Shown: positions 34,001 to 47,100, counted from the first letter of the stretch. The stretch is 64,000 nt of DNA from Desmodesmus armatus (GCA_007449985.2 VIIQ02000679.1:387001-451000); one strand, 5' to 3'. Translations and numbers: made by a program. Notes: a model not told the origin generated them from the sequence alone.

Positions 34001-37000
34001 ACTCAGGCACTGGTAGGAAGCAGGGCAGGGCCAGGCTGCTGCTGCTGCTGGAGGCAGAGGCTGCTGATGGGAGTGACCCTTGGGAGGACAGGGGGTGGTG
34101 CCGAGAGGCAATGCTGCTGCGGGCTGCACGTGGGGAGTTGCCCTGCAGAAATGCAACACACAACACAAGAGCTCTCCTATCAGCAAGCTCGCGCACCCAG
34201 ACGTGATCATGCTGCCTGCACGTCGCTCGAACAGTAAACCAATTGTGAACAGCAAGCTGCCTGTCAACCACCACTTCAAGTGTCAACCATTGGCACCAAA
34301 TCCCAGCACAATTGTCAAGCTGCCTGTGCCTACCCTGCAGCATGATGATTACCCAAGCACAGTACCCACCTGGACGCCATTCGCCTGCTGGGGCCGCATC
34401 ACCCGCTGAGTGATGCCCACAATCGACGCATCAGCCAGCGAAACACCAATCGGATACACCTCCCTGTCAAACTCCAGCTCTATCTCAGTACCATACTGAA
34501 TCGCCTGGAAGCCGCCAGCACTCGCACCCTCATCATGCGCCAGCACGGGCGCCGACACGGCATGCTTCATGCGCAGCGCTGCTGCTGAAGCGGCAGCACT
34601 GCCAGCCGCCGCTGCCGCTCCTGCTGCTGCCATTGCTGCCATGGAGCCGCCGATGTTGGCCTGCACAGCAGGCATGCTTTGCTGGCCCCCTGGTGGCCAC
34701 AGACTGCTGCTTCTAGACAGTGCCGCAGGAATGCCGCTGCTGCTCCTGGAGCCTAGCCCTCCAATAACAGCACTGGAGCCAGCGGCTGCTAGGGCGGCAT
34801 GGGGGGTGAGCTGCGCTGGCAGCGAGGCCTGCGAGTGCAGGGTGCTGTTGCTGCTGCTGCTGTGGAGGGTCTGGAGCTGCATGGCTGCCAGTACGATGGA
34901 TGGGAACCAGAGCTGCATGCCGACAGGGCCGTAGGCCCACCAGGGCATCTCAACCACCTCTGGTACTGTTGGTGCAACAGCACATGTGCAGGGCACAACA
35001 CAGTGACAGAGCAGGCACAGCAGCTATGCATCATTGCGAGCTACGTATGACAAGTGACGTATCCTTGAGTGTGCATGGTGTTCATCTACACGCACAGACA
35101 GCATCCGCACCAACAGCAGCAGCAGCAGCAATCACTCGCAGCACGCATGACACCCTTCAACACCAACCCGCACCCACCTTCCTGCCCTGCATCCACCAAG
35201 CCACCCCCACCAAAGAGCAACCACCCCCGCCGCAAGCAGGAGTCCTGCAAGAACCACCTCAGTCACCCATGTGTTCACCGGGTCATCCGCACCCACCTTC
35301 CTGCCCTGCATCCATCATGCCACCTACACCAAAGTCCATGCCGCTGCTTACAGACATACTGCCGCCGCCACGTGCTGCTCCCTCTGCTGCTGCTGCCATG
35401 TCCAAACCCAGCAACGCCTCATGGCTTGCACTGGCTGCACCGCCTGGCAGGCCCTGTATGCTGGAGGTCCTGCTGTGCCCTGCGCTGGCGCATGTGCTGC
35501 CTGCTTTGCTGCTTGTGGCAAGGCCAGGGACTGGCAGTGTGTCAGACAGCCAGAAGCTCTCGACCTGTAGATTTGCAAGAAAAGTCAGGCAGGCAGGCAA
35601 TCAGCAAGGCAAGACAAGAGGTCAACTCAAACAAAATATACTGGCTGTGACAGCACGCTTGTTACTGAGGCGTAACACAACTCACTGCTTGATTAGGACA
35701 CTGCAGCAAGTTGGTGTGTACAAGCCAACACCACATGCTGCATTGTGTCTACAACACGCCAGCACTGGGTTTCTCTTGCATTTGCCAACCAAGCCTACCT
35801 CGTCAGCCAGCATAAGCTCAGCACCCCTGGACAGGTCCAGCACGCTGAGCATGCCACCCCACCGCAGCAGCACAGCATGGCGAGGGGCGCCCCTGTCACC
35901 ACTGCTGCCTCGGCTGCTGCAAGGAACAGCGCCACCGCCGGATTGGGCTGCACACAGCAACAAAACGCATAAGCACACTCACCCTTCAGTGCTTGCAAAA
36001 CTACCTCACCTGCGCGGTCACATAAACAGCGACCCTGGCACATGTGCCAGCATGACAGCAAACACGAAGGCTTGACGAAGGAAGACGCCACTGCAGCAAA
36101 CCCCGCTACTACCAGCCAGTCTGCTCTTCACCGCATGTCATACATACCTCGTATCGCCTTGTCCACCATGTCCGCCGCTGCCGCAGACACCAGCGCCACA
36201 TCCTGCACCGGCCGCCCCACATTGAACAAGCTGAGCTCCCTCACAGCCACCAGCTTCGCCTTGCCAAGGGCTGCTGACAGCGGCCTGCCGGGCACAGCGG
36301 ACGGCTGAGTGAGGCCGCCCTCGTGGCCTGAGGAGCCAGGGGTGGCACCTGCTGTACCGCTGCCTTCGTACTGAAGCTGCAGTACCAGTAGCTCGAGGGG
36401 CGCTGAGGATATCAAGACGTGCCTGTCTGTGCAGTCCATGGCCAAAGGCACCTGTCGCGCGTGCAGTGTGGCGGGCGGAGGGGATGTCAGGCAGGCACAT
36501 GATGGGGAAAAAGATTGTACATCAAATTCAAGCAGCTGCACTGCAGATAGACGGTTGCACTTATGATGGGGCGACAGCCGACGCACGGATGCAGGGGCAA
36601 GCGCGGCTGCAAGAGCCCACCACAAAACAGATAGCACTGCTAGAGGACAGGAACAGAACATGAGAAGAGGCTGACAGCGCAAGCCTACCTTGTGCAGCGT
36701 GGTTGATGCCACCACAGATGAGAAGTCAAGGTGGTTGCGAGGGAACAGCAGCAGCTGGCACTTGAAACCGGCACCGGCACCACGACTGAGATCCAGCCCC
36801 GACGCTGCGGCAGATGCTATAGCCATGGACGCAGCAGCTGCAGCTGCTGGGCTCGTGGCACCTGGCGGCTCCGGGCTTGTGCTTGTGCAGGATGCCACGA
36901 CCACACACCCTGACAGCCACCCGAGGGCCACACATGATACCCGGCGCTCCTGCAGAGACACAGATCAATCTCAGTGAAGCAAGCAGCTGTCAACGGCGGG

Positions 37001-40000
37001 CAGCTGTCAAGCCAAACAGAGTTGCGCAGAGCGCATCAGGACAGGTACCAAACATGGTCGTCATGGAAACCGCAGTCGTCACACGGTCAGCAGTTTGTTC
37101 AGTCACCACAGACGCTCAAGAAGTTCGTCGCGTCACCACAGACGCTCAATTTCAGAGCTTCAGTAGCTGGTAAGCCACCTGTTGTTGGGATGGAAAACCA
37201 CCCTGACACTACTTCTCAACAAATTGACACTCACCTGCATGACCTCCCCAAACATCCTCCACCGCTCCTGTTTCCTGTTGTACACCACCAAGCCCCTCAT
37301 CCCTGCAGCCGCAATGTCCCCGCCACACGGGCTGACCGCAACGTGCTGCAGCGGCCAGTTTGCCGCCAGATACGCTGCCGGCAGCAGCACATGGTGCACA
37401 TGCAGGTCGCTACCAGAGCCGCCTGCTGTATCTGAGGGATCGCTGCTGCCCATGCCTGCTGCTAGGAAGGATGCGGGGCCATTGCTGGTGAGAGCCTCTG
37501 TGATTAGCAGCAGCCGGTCAGAAGCCTGCAAGGACACGGAGGGCGATGCGGCAGGCAGGCAGGGCAGGCAGGCAGGCAGCGGCAAGGGTGGAGTTGGTGG
37601 TGCAGGATGCACTGCGCGCACACACTGCAGCGGCCCTGAGCGAGCTGGCTCAGGACCTCACATACACAAGTCACCAGAACGGATTATTTGTCTTTACAAC
37701 TGATCACCCTTTACCTCTTGTCAATGTCAGGGCTGAATGTTCAAGGCGATCAGAAGCACTGACGCCAGCACAATGTAACCACACACCCTTGGTCACTATC
37801 CGCAGCCACAGACACTACATACCAAGCACGTTATCAGACACCACAACTTTCGTCTTTCCCTACTCATTCCCTGACTATGCGCAAAGTGCGCGCCTGAATT
37901 GGAAAGAGCACATTTCCCTTTGTCATCGCACCTGCAGCACGTGCAGCTCATCCCCCAGCTGTGCGACACCTGGCCCAGTAACACCGTCAACAGCAGGCGC
38001 ATGCGTCACCCGGTGGTGATGCCGCAAGCTCTTGGCCAAACTGAGCTCATACACGATCCCACTGCTGCTGCCGCCGCCGCTGTGGCTGTCACTGCTGCTG
38101 AGGCCTCCAAGGCCTGGGGTCTGTCCTGCAAGCACTAGCTGGTAGCCGTCTACACTCCAAGCCAGTGCCAGCACGGACCCGTCCACAGACACCACCCCGG
38201 GGTGCTGCAGCCGTGGTGTACTGCTGCTGCCGGCAGCAAGCCCATTGGCCCCGCCTGCTGTAGAAGCCTCTGTGCTGCCTGTGCTGAGTGGCCGAGGCAT
38301 GTTGCTGCTGTTGTTGGGGTTGAACGGGCTGACAGCGCTGGCCCTACCGCTGGCAGGGGTCTCAGGTGCAGGCTGCCTGAGAGTGCACAGCAACCTGCGC
38401 AAATAGGAAAGGGGTAACTGTTTGAGGAACATCTTGTATCAGTGATCAAGCAGCTGTGCTGCAGGCAGACCACAGGAACGCAGCACGCAGCGGGAACAAC
38501 CAGGCAACTGCCACGAACCCACTGCCACAAACCCCATGTTCTACAGAAGGGTTGAGGCAAGCCGTGACACCCACGACTGGGGCTGCACTGTTATCAATCA
38601 GCACATAGCACATGCGCATGCGCACAGCAGCGCACCTGCAGCCAGAAGGCGTCCACACCACCAAGCCCTGCCTGCTGAACCCAACCGCCAGCGCCCTGCT
38701 GTCGGGCGCCCAGGACAGCGCCGCCACTGCCCCCGTCTGCTTCACTGAGTGACCCCAGTCCAGCAGGTCCAAAGACCTCACAAGCTGCTGAGGATCCAAC
38801 CCAGCCTGAGTAAAGTCACAGGGAAACAGGCCACGGCTGCCTACTGGAGTCAACCCTGCGGCGGGCCTAGCGCCTGTAAGTGCTGCTGGTGCTGGGGACA
38901 GGCTGCTGCTGCGGCTGTCGAGGGATGCTGCTGCTGCGGCGGCTGCGGCAGCTGCAGTGGCTGCTGCTGAAGGGCAGTGCTGGTGCAGGAGGTGCACCAC
39001 GCCAGCTGCGGTGCCCAGAGCAATCAGTTGCGCCTGCGCTGCGATCTGGATGGCAGTGGCCCTGCGGTACGCATTACAGGCATGATGGCACCAGCTCAAA
39101 GTGGCATCTCAGTGTCTCAGGTGGCTCAGGCGTTTTACAAGCTGATACTGCACCAAGCAAAAGCCCAAGTCCTGATTTTGTTGCCCAGATGGAGTGCAGG
39201 TGATGCTGGTGATATGGAGTCCAGACTACACACAGCGCCCAACCAGAGACGCCAGCTGCGAGTGACGTGAACATCATCCTACAGCCCTTTGCCCCACCAA
39301 TGCAGGTGGCCCGCGGTACGCCGTGCCTATGTGCCCCATACCCACTCACCCGGCTGCTGCTGTACACAGCCACCTCCTGAACACCAGCTGCGCCTGCAGC
39401 TGCCCCGACCCTGCTGGACTGAACAGCGCTGCAGACCCATCTGCAAACACCAGCCCCAGCAGCCTTGACGGCTCACAGTAGTGCACTGCCACTGCTGCTC
39501 GCCGCGACAGCTGGGAGTCCTGCTGCTGGTGTGGCTGCTGGAAGCTGCTGTACTGCTCATCCTCCTCTTCATCTGAGGTGCCCTCCGGAAAGATGTCGTA
39601 TAGTTCAGTTTGCATCTGCAGGCAGGCAGCATGTTTGAGCAACACTGTCAGATAACATATAGCCAAGACCACACAGCTCATGAAGCAGAGCCGTAGCTCT
39701 GTTGTGCGCTTGAGCCCTGGCGTATACACTATGACCTACTGCTTGTCCCTGCACTGTAACCAGCCAATAGCTGCTGTTGACCCAGGCACCCCAGTTACTT
39801 CAGCTGCATTATGGCTTGATACCTTTATCCCGTGTTGACGAAAGGCATGGGCGCAGTCCCCAACCCACTCACCTTCCCAAACCAGCTGCAGCTGCCCCAG
39901 TACCCATCCGCATACGCCACCAGGATGGTTCTGCTGTCGCAGCAGACACAGGTGGCAGGCACCTCCCGCTCGCAGCGCACAGGGTGCTTGACATACACGT

Positions 40001-40618
40001 CTACTGTATGCAGCTGGTGACCACCGCTGTTGCTGCCCCAGGCCTGGGACGGCAGTGCTGGTAGGGCTGGGTGCTTGGACACATGAATGTCATACACCAA
40101 AAGGTACCCTGACTCGGTCTGTGTGAGGCAGGCAGCGGGTGTGATGGCGGTTACAGCAGCAAGGATGCACAGTGATGATGACATGTGGGTGGGTGCCTCG
40201 CATGACGCACAAGCCAGCTGGGTCTGTTGCAGCAACTGCCCCGGAGCCGGTGAAGTTGTTGTGCAACGTCCGTCTGATGCTAGGGCTTGCAGGGGACAGG
40301 AAGTATCTACGCTCTGACACGTTGTTGAAGCACTCCACAGCAACATTCAATTGACAAAAGGCCGTTCAAGCTCACCAGGACAGCTACTGCACTCCGGTCA
40401 GAGCTCCAGCAGGCAGCCACATGGCGCCCATACAACTCCAGCTCCTGCTCAGTCAGCGTGTGCTGACCCAGCCGGATGCGGGCGTGGCCGCTGGACCATA
40501 CTGCGACAGAGAGCTCTGAGACTGCAACCAGGTAGCTGTGGTCTAGGAACACTGCCACATATTGGCCCTGCGGGCCTTGGCACTGCAGGACCTTGGGCCA
40601 ACTGTACCCCACGTACAT
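31044..40618 (-). CDS. RIC1: RIC1-like Rab6 (Ypt6) guanine-nucleotide exchange factor subunit
   Basis: Exons on the minus strand: 40618-40376, 40118-39873, 39615-39350, 39061-38636, 38394-37932, 37525-37235, 36949-36689, 36451-36148, 35947-35799, 35564-35297, 34965-34370, 34142-33708, 33497-33398, 33028-32881, 32631-32519, 32501-32116, 31943-31605, 31355-31044. Phases agree throughout, giving 1781 residues. The start (MYVGYSWPKVLQ, then SVAVWSSGHARIRLG) is the plant RIC1 N-terminus, a WD40-like propeller. FKCQLLLFPRNHLDFSS, KRSLEWLLFTTLD, DVVVSVSRKTDASLW and QRWTLAMAVVLVDMSVL match conserved segments of the RIC1 domain. With RGP1, RIC1 activates Rab6/Ypt6 at the Golgi in yeast and animals. 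Long Ala/Ser/Gln inserts make it larger than most relatives. The exon 15-16 junction needs a 17-nt gap, which is suspicious. Confidence 0.9.
35165..35345 (-). repeat. Duplicate of the RIC1 exon 10 end in intron 10
   Basis: CACCCACCTTCCTGCCCTGC at about 35290 spans the exon 10 donor (CAGGAAG|GTGGGTG on the minus strand). The same 20 bases recur at about 35170, 120 bp further into the intron, with more diverged matching sequence (CATCCA/CATCCATCA...CCACC) beyond. The duplicate therefore carries a second copy of the splice donor. Confidence 0.75.
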
Positions 40619-40989
40619 ACTGCCTGTTGGTGCTGGCAGTGGTGATCCTGCTGATGCTACAGTGTTGGGTGGTCAATCATCCATAGGTAACCAGTGGGGT
40701 TATAGCATCAGAGACATAGGGTGGGTTGTGTGATCTCAGCATGCACTCTCCAACCCCAGCACCATTCCATCAGACTTCAAAGGAGTGGAGAAACGGATCT
40801 GCATCTAATTCACCCGAACAACAGGAAAGGCGAAGCATTGCTGAGCAATGTTCCGGTAACCACGTTTACATAATCCACTTGTGCTGGGCTTTTGGAAGCC
40901 CATGCACCAGCTGTGACGGAACGTCTCGTTCGTGTGTGTGCTCCAACACGTGTCGTCAAAGCCAACCTGTAGCCTGTGATGTTCCCGAT
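40619..40989. promoter_or_regulatory. Divergent promoter region between RIC1 and gene H
   Basis: 371 bp separate the RIC1 start codon (minus) from the first candidate start of H (plus). It must contain both promoters or one shared bidirectional promoter. No TATA box was recognised. Confidence 0.5.
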
Positions 40990-41969
40990 ATGCTGAGTCG
41001 CTCCCTCTCCCTCTCTACTGCTCCCCGCGGAGCCAAGCAAGCCTTTTCGTCCTACAAAAACAGAATGGCAGCTCCCGCAGCGTCTCCCGGTGAGTAGACG
41101 AGGGGGCCCTAGGGACAGCAGCAGCAGTTCCATCAGCAGCCCACCCGCCATCATGCACACAGCTGCATGAGCAGGCGTCCATCCGCCTCATGCTGTCCGA
41201 CACCTCATCTACGTCCCCTGCATGGCTGCTTGCGGCATTCCTTGCCTGTGTGTTACCTGCAACATGTTGCTGCTGCGTCTACTGCTGATGCACCTTCTTA
41301 CAGGCTGGACGCCGACAGGCCAGGCTTTGACAGCTGTGCAGGCAGGGCCTCCCTTCGTATCACAACCATCCAGGGGATTGACGTCGTCACGGCTTTTGGA
41401 TATACAGCAGCAGCTGCAGCAGCCACAGGTGCCACAGCAGGAAACAACAGGGTTCACTGTGCACTACGATATGTCCACAACAGACAGTGACAGCGGCAGC
41501 GACAGTGGCCCTCTCAGAGTGCCACTCAAGCTGGTGGTACAAGACGCTGTGAAGCGGTGGTTTAATGAGACCCTGTCTGAGGCCCGGCGTGGGGACGTCA
41601 AGCAGCAGGTGTGCTTCGGGGCCGGCTTCGGCCTTCAGACTGCTTTATGGGAAGCTCTCAGCGGCTTTGAGGCAGTTGTGCCGTTGTGCAGCGGTCTGGG
41701 TGCAGCCCCCCAATATGATATGTTCTGGTCCCGCAAAAGCAGTAGCTGCCGAGCGGCACTTGCCATGCCATGCTCTGTCTGCCGACCGAATGGCTTCTAA
41801 CTGCGGTTGTTTTCTCCCTGCTGCCAATGCTGCTGGCCTGCAGGCTCTGCTTGCACAGATGCTGGCCGAAGGGTACGGCTGCAAGCAGGATCTGGAGGAG
41901 AGCCGTAGGTGGGCGGAGAGGGCGCGCTGCAGGGGCTACCAGATGTCTGGCGTGTACTGCGAGCTGTGA
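40990..41969 (+). CDS. Gene H: Sel1-like (HCP-like) repeat protein
   Basis: Exons 40990-41089, 41304-41608 and 41844-41969 give 176 residues; starting at the in-frame ATG at 41065 gives 151. The longer form begins MLSRSLSLSTAPRGAKQAF, Ser/Arg-rich without acids, which could be an organelle transit peptide. The middle is Gln-rich and disordered, then comes VQDAVKRWFNETLSEARRGD. Exon 3 encodes LLAQMLAEGYGCKQDLEESRRWAERA, a single clear Sel1-type helical repeat (LGxxYxxGxGVxxDxxxAxxWxxKA pattern). Plants have small proteins of this layout; their role is poorly defined and Sel1 repeats generally bind proteins. Divergent from RIC1. Start choice is uncertain. Confidence 0.7.
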
Positions 41970-43999
41970 CAGCCTCGGCTACCAACCACAGCGGCCTGCA
42001 GTGGAATGTGCGCCTCACTTTCTGCACACGTCCGAGCAGCCTCTCGCAGCAGCTGTTCCTGGTGTGGGTGCTGCGCGGAGTTCCCTGCGCAGGCGTGCTG
42101 GCTGACAAGGCATTTCAGCGGGTGGGTGGGGATCATGTGCATCGGTCTCGCTCTGGGGGGGCTGTGGTGCTGTCGAGTGTCAGCAGCAGGCCACAACAGC
42201 CCATCTGACGGCGGTGGCCATACTGGTGGTTTTCACGATGCATGCCCAACGGCGCCTTTGCTGCTGGGGTGCTGAGAGGTAGTGGGGCGCAGGGTGTGGC
42301 CTGCGGCAGTGTGCGTGGCTCAACTCGCATGTTAGAAGCACCGCCGATATCGATTGTGAGGTCCAGTGTAGTCAACTGACGGCGCAACGTTTTGTATCGT
42401 GGGGGAGCGCGCAAGCAGTTACATGGCGTGGACAGCGCAGTGTTCAGCAGGTGCCCTCTGTTTTTGCTTCACACTGGGGGCAATTTTGTATGTCAGTCTG
42501 CACAACAGAGTCCTGATATGGGATGTTGCAGGGCGGGCAAGCATCCTGGCCGCGCTGCATCACCATACTTTTCAAGCCTGTGCTGTGACAGTGGCCTGTG
42601 TGCTTAGTCAAGGCAGTATGTGCAGGTGTTGTACTCATCCTCGCCTTTGTGTATCTATGACATGTGTGGGATCGCCAGGGTTCATGGTCACACACTTGGT
42701 CTTGCTTAGCATCTTTGTACTCTTAGGGTTTGGGGTTGGATAGGTTGTGACATAACCCCCTCTTGGCCCCTCATGGGGCTACATGGCTGATGCTCATCCG
42801 CAGCAGCTCTTATGTCAGACTCATCTTGTGTATCAGGTACTCGTTCTTTGCAAGTGGCACAGCATGATGTGCCAGTCAAAGGTGGTTGGTAGTGCCACTA
42901 CCAACCACCTTAAAGTTTGTGCGCAGGGGAGGTATTGCCCTGCTTGCGCGTGAGTCAGGGTGTGCCACATGTGCCCGTGAGTGTGCCAGGAAGTGCGTTG
43001 TGGAGGCATGGCGTTGTAGTAAGATCGCAGAGGCTGAAGCTGCCGTGTCTGTCAACGAAAAGAAGTGGTTAGTGATGCATGTGCATGTGCAGCTGAAGCT
43101 AGACGAGCTTCGGGGCCCCAAACCCTTGGCTCACTGTGATGTCGGGGCATGGTGTGTTTGAATATACACTGCCAGCTGCAGCACATGCACTTTCCAGGTC
43201 TGTAACACTTCTTCCGCAGTGACTGATTCAGTCATTATGTTTTTCATTGAGCTTCATGATGCAGCACACTGCATGCATCAGCTCAAGGCAACAGCCACCA
43301 TCCTGACCGATTTGCCCGTGCACAAGAAGGGGTGTTGGAGGACTTAGTGTGTGTTGTACGCAGGGTTGGCAGCCACTGCACAGAGCTCTCTATATAAAGG
43401 AACCTCACCCTCCAGAGGGACAGCACGCTCAGTAAAACCTGCCTTAAGATTACAACAGATCTGCAAAACCAACTGTGGCAATACTGCAAGCCAGAAGGGC
43501 TGCCACCACAATAGGTGGTCAATGAGCCTGGCAACCACACAATCTGCCTGACCAACTGCGGCCAACAAGAAAGCCAGTAAGTCCAAAATGCTGCACAATA
43601 GGCTGGCGCAAGTGTGTCTCAGGCATGTATCAGCATCATCGGCAGTCACCCATGAGGGCGCGCATCGAGACTGGCGTCGGCAGAATTGAGCCCAAGCTCA
43701 AGCCAGAGATTGGGGCCCAAGGGCTAGCCAGATCAAGCTCCGTGGTTGTACCACCGCTTACTGCCACTGCGCCTGCTTCATACAGCACATGCCATCACAA
43801 CGAACGCCACAGCACCCTGCAAAGCCCACCCAGCAACCCCTTCAACAGCTCCCCTGCAGATACCACACTGCCTACAGTGCTGCTCCGACGCGCCCACCAC
43901 AGCCACCAGCTGCTGCTGCTGCTGCTGCTGCTGCTGAGCCCGTGTGCTGGCGCTTTCGTACGGGCCACGAAACCTGCCCCCCACCCACCAGAGCCACCA

Positions 44000-44039
<40 letters not shown>

Positions 44040-44145
44040 AGCCCATGTGCAGGTGCTTTGCTGTACGGGCCACGAAACCAGCAGACTGCATACAGCGCTG
44101 CTCCCCCGCGCCCACCAGAGCCCCAGCACCAGCTGCTGCTGCTGC
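41970..44145. other. Convergent intergenic region between H and eIF2-beta
   Basis: Holds 3' untranslated sequence and repeats. A perfect 15-bp hairpin lies at about 42880-42910. Bases 43,870-44,145 hold copies of the last eIF2-beta exon separated by CTG runs. Frames at 42,399-42,743 and 42,886-43,161 have no recognisable similarity and are not called. Confidence 0.5.
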
Positions 44146-44195
44146 TCAGCCCGTGTGCTGGCGCTTTGTTGTACGGGCCACGAAACCTGCCTTGA
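43870..44195 (-). repeat. Triplicated end of the last eIF2-beta exon with (CTG)n
   Basis: Three units of about 110 bp each carry, on the minus strand, GGTTTCGTGGCCCGTAC (GFVART of eIF2-beta) followed by CAG repeats. The matching plus-strand GTACGGGCCACGAAACC words fall at about 43958, 44064 and 44171. The unit nearest the gene is the real exon end, with its stop codon formed at GGCTGA; the other two have lost the stop (GGCTCA) or changed frame. Confidence 0.75.
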
Positions 44196-47100
44196 TGGCC
44201 TGCACTGTCCTGCTGGCTCCGCACTGCTGGCAGCGCAGGTGCATCAACCGGGTAGCACTGTCCTTGTCTAGCAGAGTGTCCACTGACTTGCAGCCTGGGC
44301 ACAGCACGTACCTGCGGCAACAGCACAAAGAGATGATAGTGCTCTGTGAGTGATGTGGTTAGCAAAGACCTACAGCAAAGTGGATGTGCTCTGTAAGTGA
44401 TGTATAGTAAGGGGCTGTGTTGACGTCTGCGGCAAGGTATGAGGTCACGACGGAGTCAGCAATGCTCCGCACCAGGAGGGACAGTATTGTCCCAGCAGCA
44501 AATTGATCAGGCAGCACACGTATATTGTGCTGTGCCATGGCAATGCGTCCAGCTGCTGGTGCTGCTGCAGCTGCGGGGGCATGTCACTCACTCATTGACG
44601 TAGCGGCGCAGCACCGTCTCAAAGGACTTGGGCAGGAAGCGTCCCTTCACCACCAGGCGCTGCTGCCCGTCCAAGCTGCCGCTGGTACCCAGCTCAGCCA
44701 GCAGGTACGCGCTGACGTGCTCGTTGTTGCGGTTCATGGCCTGCACACCACAGCACACCACAGCACAGCAACAGCTAGGCCCATCAACAACACATGGAAC
44801 ATCAACTTGCGTGAAGGAGTCAAAGCTGCTGCATCAGGGGGATGATCCGTTGATCATCATCATCAGGGGGATGATGACCCGTTGTAGAGAAGTTGCTGGT
44901 GCTTGGCCCCTCAACTTCAAAACCGCATCTGATCAGGGGCACTGCCAGAACTTGTCGGACGCCACCTCCATGCCTCACTGTGACCATGAGTGGCAGGTAA
45001 AAGCACTGCTCTGTCAGCTGCACATACTTGCCTCTGTGATGGCAATAAACCACGATCATAAGCAAAGCACCAAAGCTTCCGCCCGTCCCGGCGGCGTGCT
45101 GAATCCCTGTGCTGCTCTCACCTTGCACAGGTCCATGAAGTTTGTGAACACCGTCTTCTTGGTACCTTCACGCGCCACCTGCAAAATGGGATGCACAACC
45201 AGCGTCAAGTGCATGTTGGGCAAGATAACCTCAACCCCGGGCTTGAAGCATGCATGTGTCCCGCAGGGCTTGCCAGACAGGCCATGCCGTCTGCGACCAC
45301 GACGGCATCCAACAGCCGAAACTGCATGCCTGCGGTCGAAAGAGCTAGGGCTGAATGACAAGCACAAGGACGTCACCAGTTGCTGGTAGGGGCCCTGGGA
45401 AAAGGCCTCCATGCAGGCTTGTGCTGCCAGGACCCAGCAGCCTTCCCATATACTGACTGCATCTGCTGACTCACTTGTGGTGGCTTGAGCACTGTGCGCC
45501 GCCGCTCTCCTGTGAGCTCAGGGTTGCGCTCACGCAGGATGCCAAACACACGGTCTGCAGCAGCAATGGCGGCACAACGTGCCAGACAGTCAGCAACAGG
45601 AACTGTAAATCGCCTTGTTGTGTCAAAGCTAGTGGCTGTAGCCACTGATGTACATGCGCATGTGCAGCAATTGCAAGCCTGCCAGCATTTGCTGCTGACG
45701 GCTGCCACAGACAGTCAGCTGCCAGGTGTTGATGGCCCCAGCAGAAGAGAGTAGATGTGCTGCTTGGTAACAACCTGGCCGTTTTCAGCTAGCGAGCTGT
45801 TGGAGAATGGCTGCGACACCAGCTCCCCCTGTGCCTGACCTGGGGGGCCGCAGTTCAAGAGGCCAACACCAGCCTGACTGGTGCATTCTGCTGCTGAGTT
45901 GTGCAATGGTTAATTGGTGTGTTGCACCAATCAAGGGGCTGGGACCTCAGATTGCCTTAGCCCCACTGCTTGGTCTCAGCAGCTGGCTGCCCGTCTTGAT
46001 GTAAGTGGTTGCATGCCCTCCCGTCGCCCAACCCTAATATGGCTGCATGCGCCTTCCGCTGCATATGTGAGCCCATGCCCCCTCTCCCCACGCGCCACTG
46101 ACACTCAGGCACTCACCCAGCAGCTCATCGTACGTGTACTCCCTGTCTGGTGTTGCTCGACCTCACTTTGGTTGCATGCCCCAACCCCCTGCTCAATTGT
46201 GAACCTATGCCCCCCCCCCTCCACCACTGACCCTCAGGCACTCACCCCTCAGCTCGCCATACGTGTACTCGGTGTCTGTGTCGCTGCAGGCCTAACCCAA
46301 AGTGGGGTGCATGCCCAAAACCCCTGCCCCTTTGTGACCTTATGCCCCCTCCCACCGGACCAATGGCACTCACCCAGCAGCTCATCGTACTTGTACTCCC
46401 TGTCTGCAGGCCCAACCCACAGTGGGTGCATGCCCGGAACCCCTGCTCCTTTGTGGACCCATCCCCCTCCCACCGCACCAATGGCACTGACCCAGCAGCT
46501 CGTCATACGTGTGCACCTTATTTGTGCTGCTCAACCTCACTGCGGTTGCATGCCCCTATCCCCAGCCTTACTGTCAACCCCCCTCCCTCCATGCACTACT
46601 GGCACTCTGGCACTCAGGCACTCACCCAGCAGCTCGTCATACGTGTACTCCCTGTCTGTGTTGCTCCATGAGAACTTGCCGCCTGCTGCTGCACCCTCGT
46701 CCCGCTCAGCTGCCTCTGCTGCTGCCTCTGGGTCATCGTCAAGGTCAAATGCATCCTGGCGGCTCTGTGGGCAGAAAGGACACACACAAATGCCGAAATG
46801 TGAGAGCTGAACTGTGAGAGTGAGAGAATGGGATGCATGTCGGTGTGCCAGCTGTTTACATAATGCTGCTGCCTCTGGGTCATCAGACAGGCCAAACTCG
46901 TCCTTGCGGCTCTGCACGCAGAGGAGGCACACGCAAGTGCCACACAAAAAGGCCGCATTGTGAGAGCATGGGATGCATGTCGGTATGCCAGCTAGACTCG
47001 TATGTTCAACACACACAGCACACACAGCACAGAGTCAGGTACAGTGGGGCCAGCCAGCCAGCAACTGCACCCCGGCGTTGTCAAGAGCCTGACTGTATGG

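Noticed and set aside
34900..36075. 391-residue plus-strand frame
   Set aside because: Antisense to RIC1 exons 9-11 and introns; low complexity mirror of the real coding strand.
43625..44353. 242-residue plus-strand frame
   Set aside because: Antisense to the last eIF2-beta exon and its CTG-linked copies.
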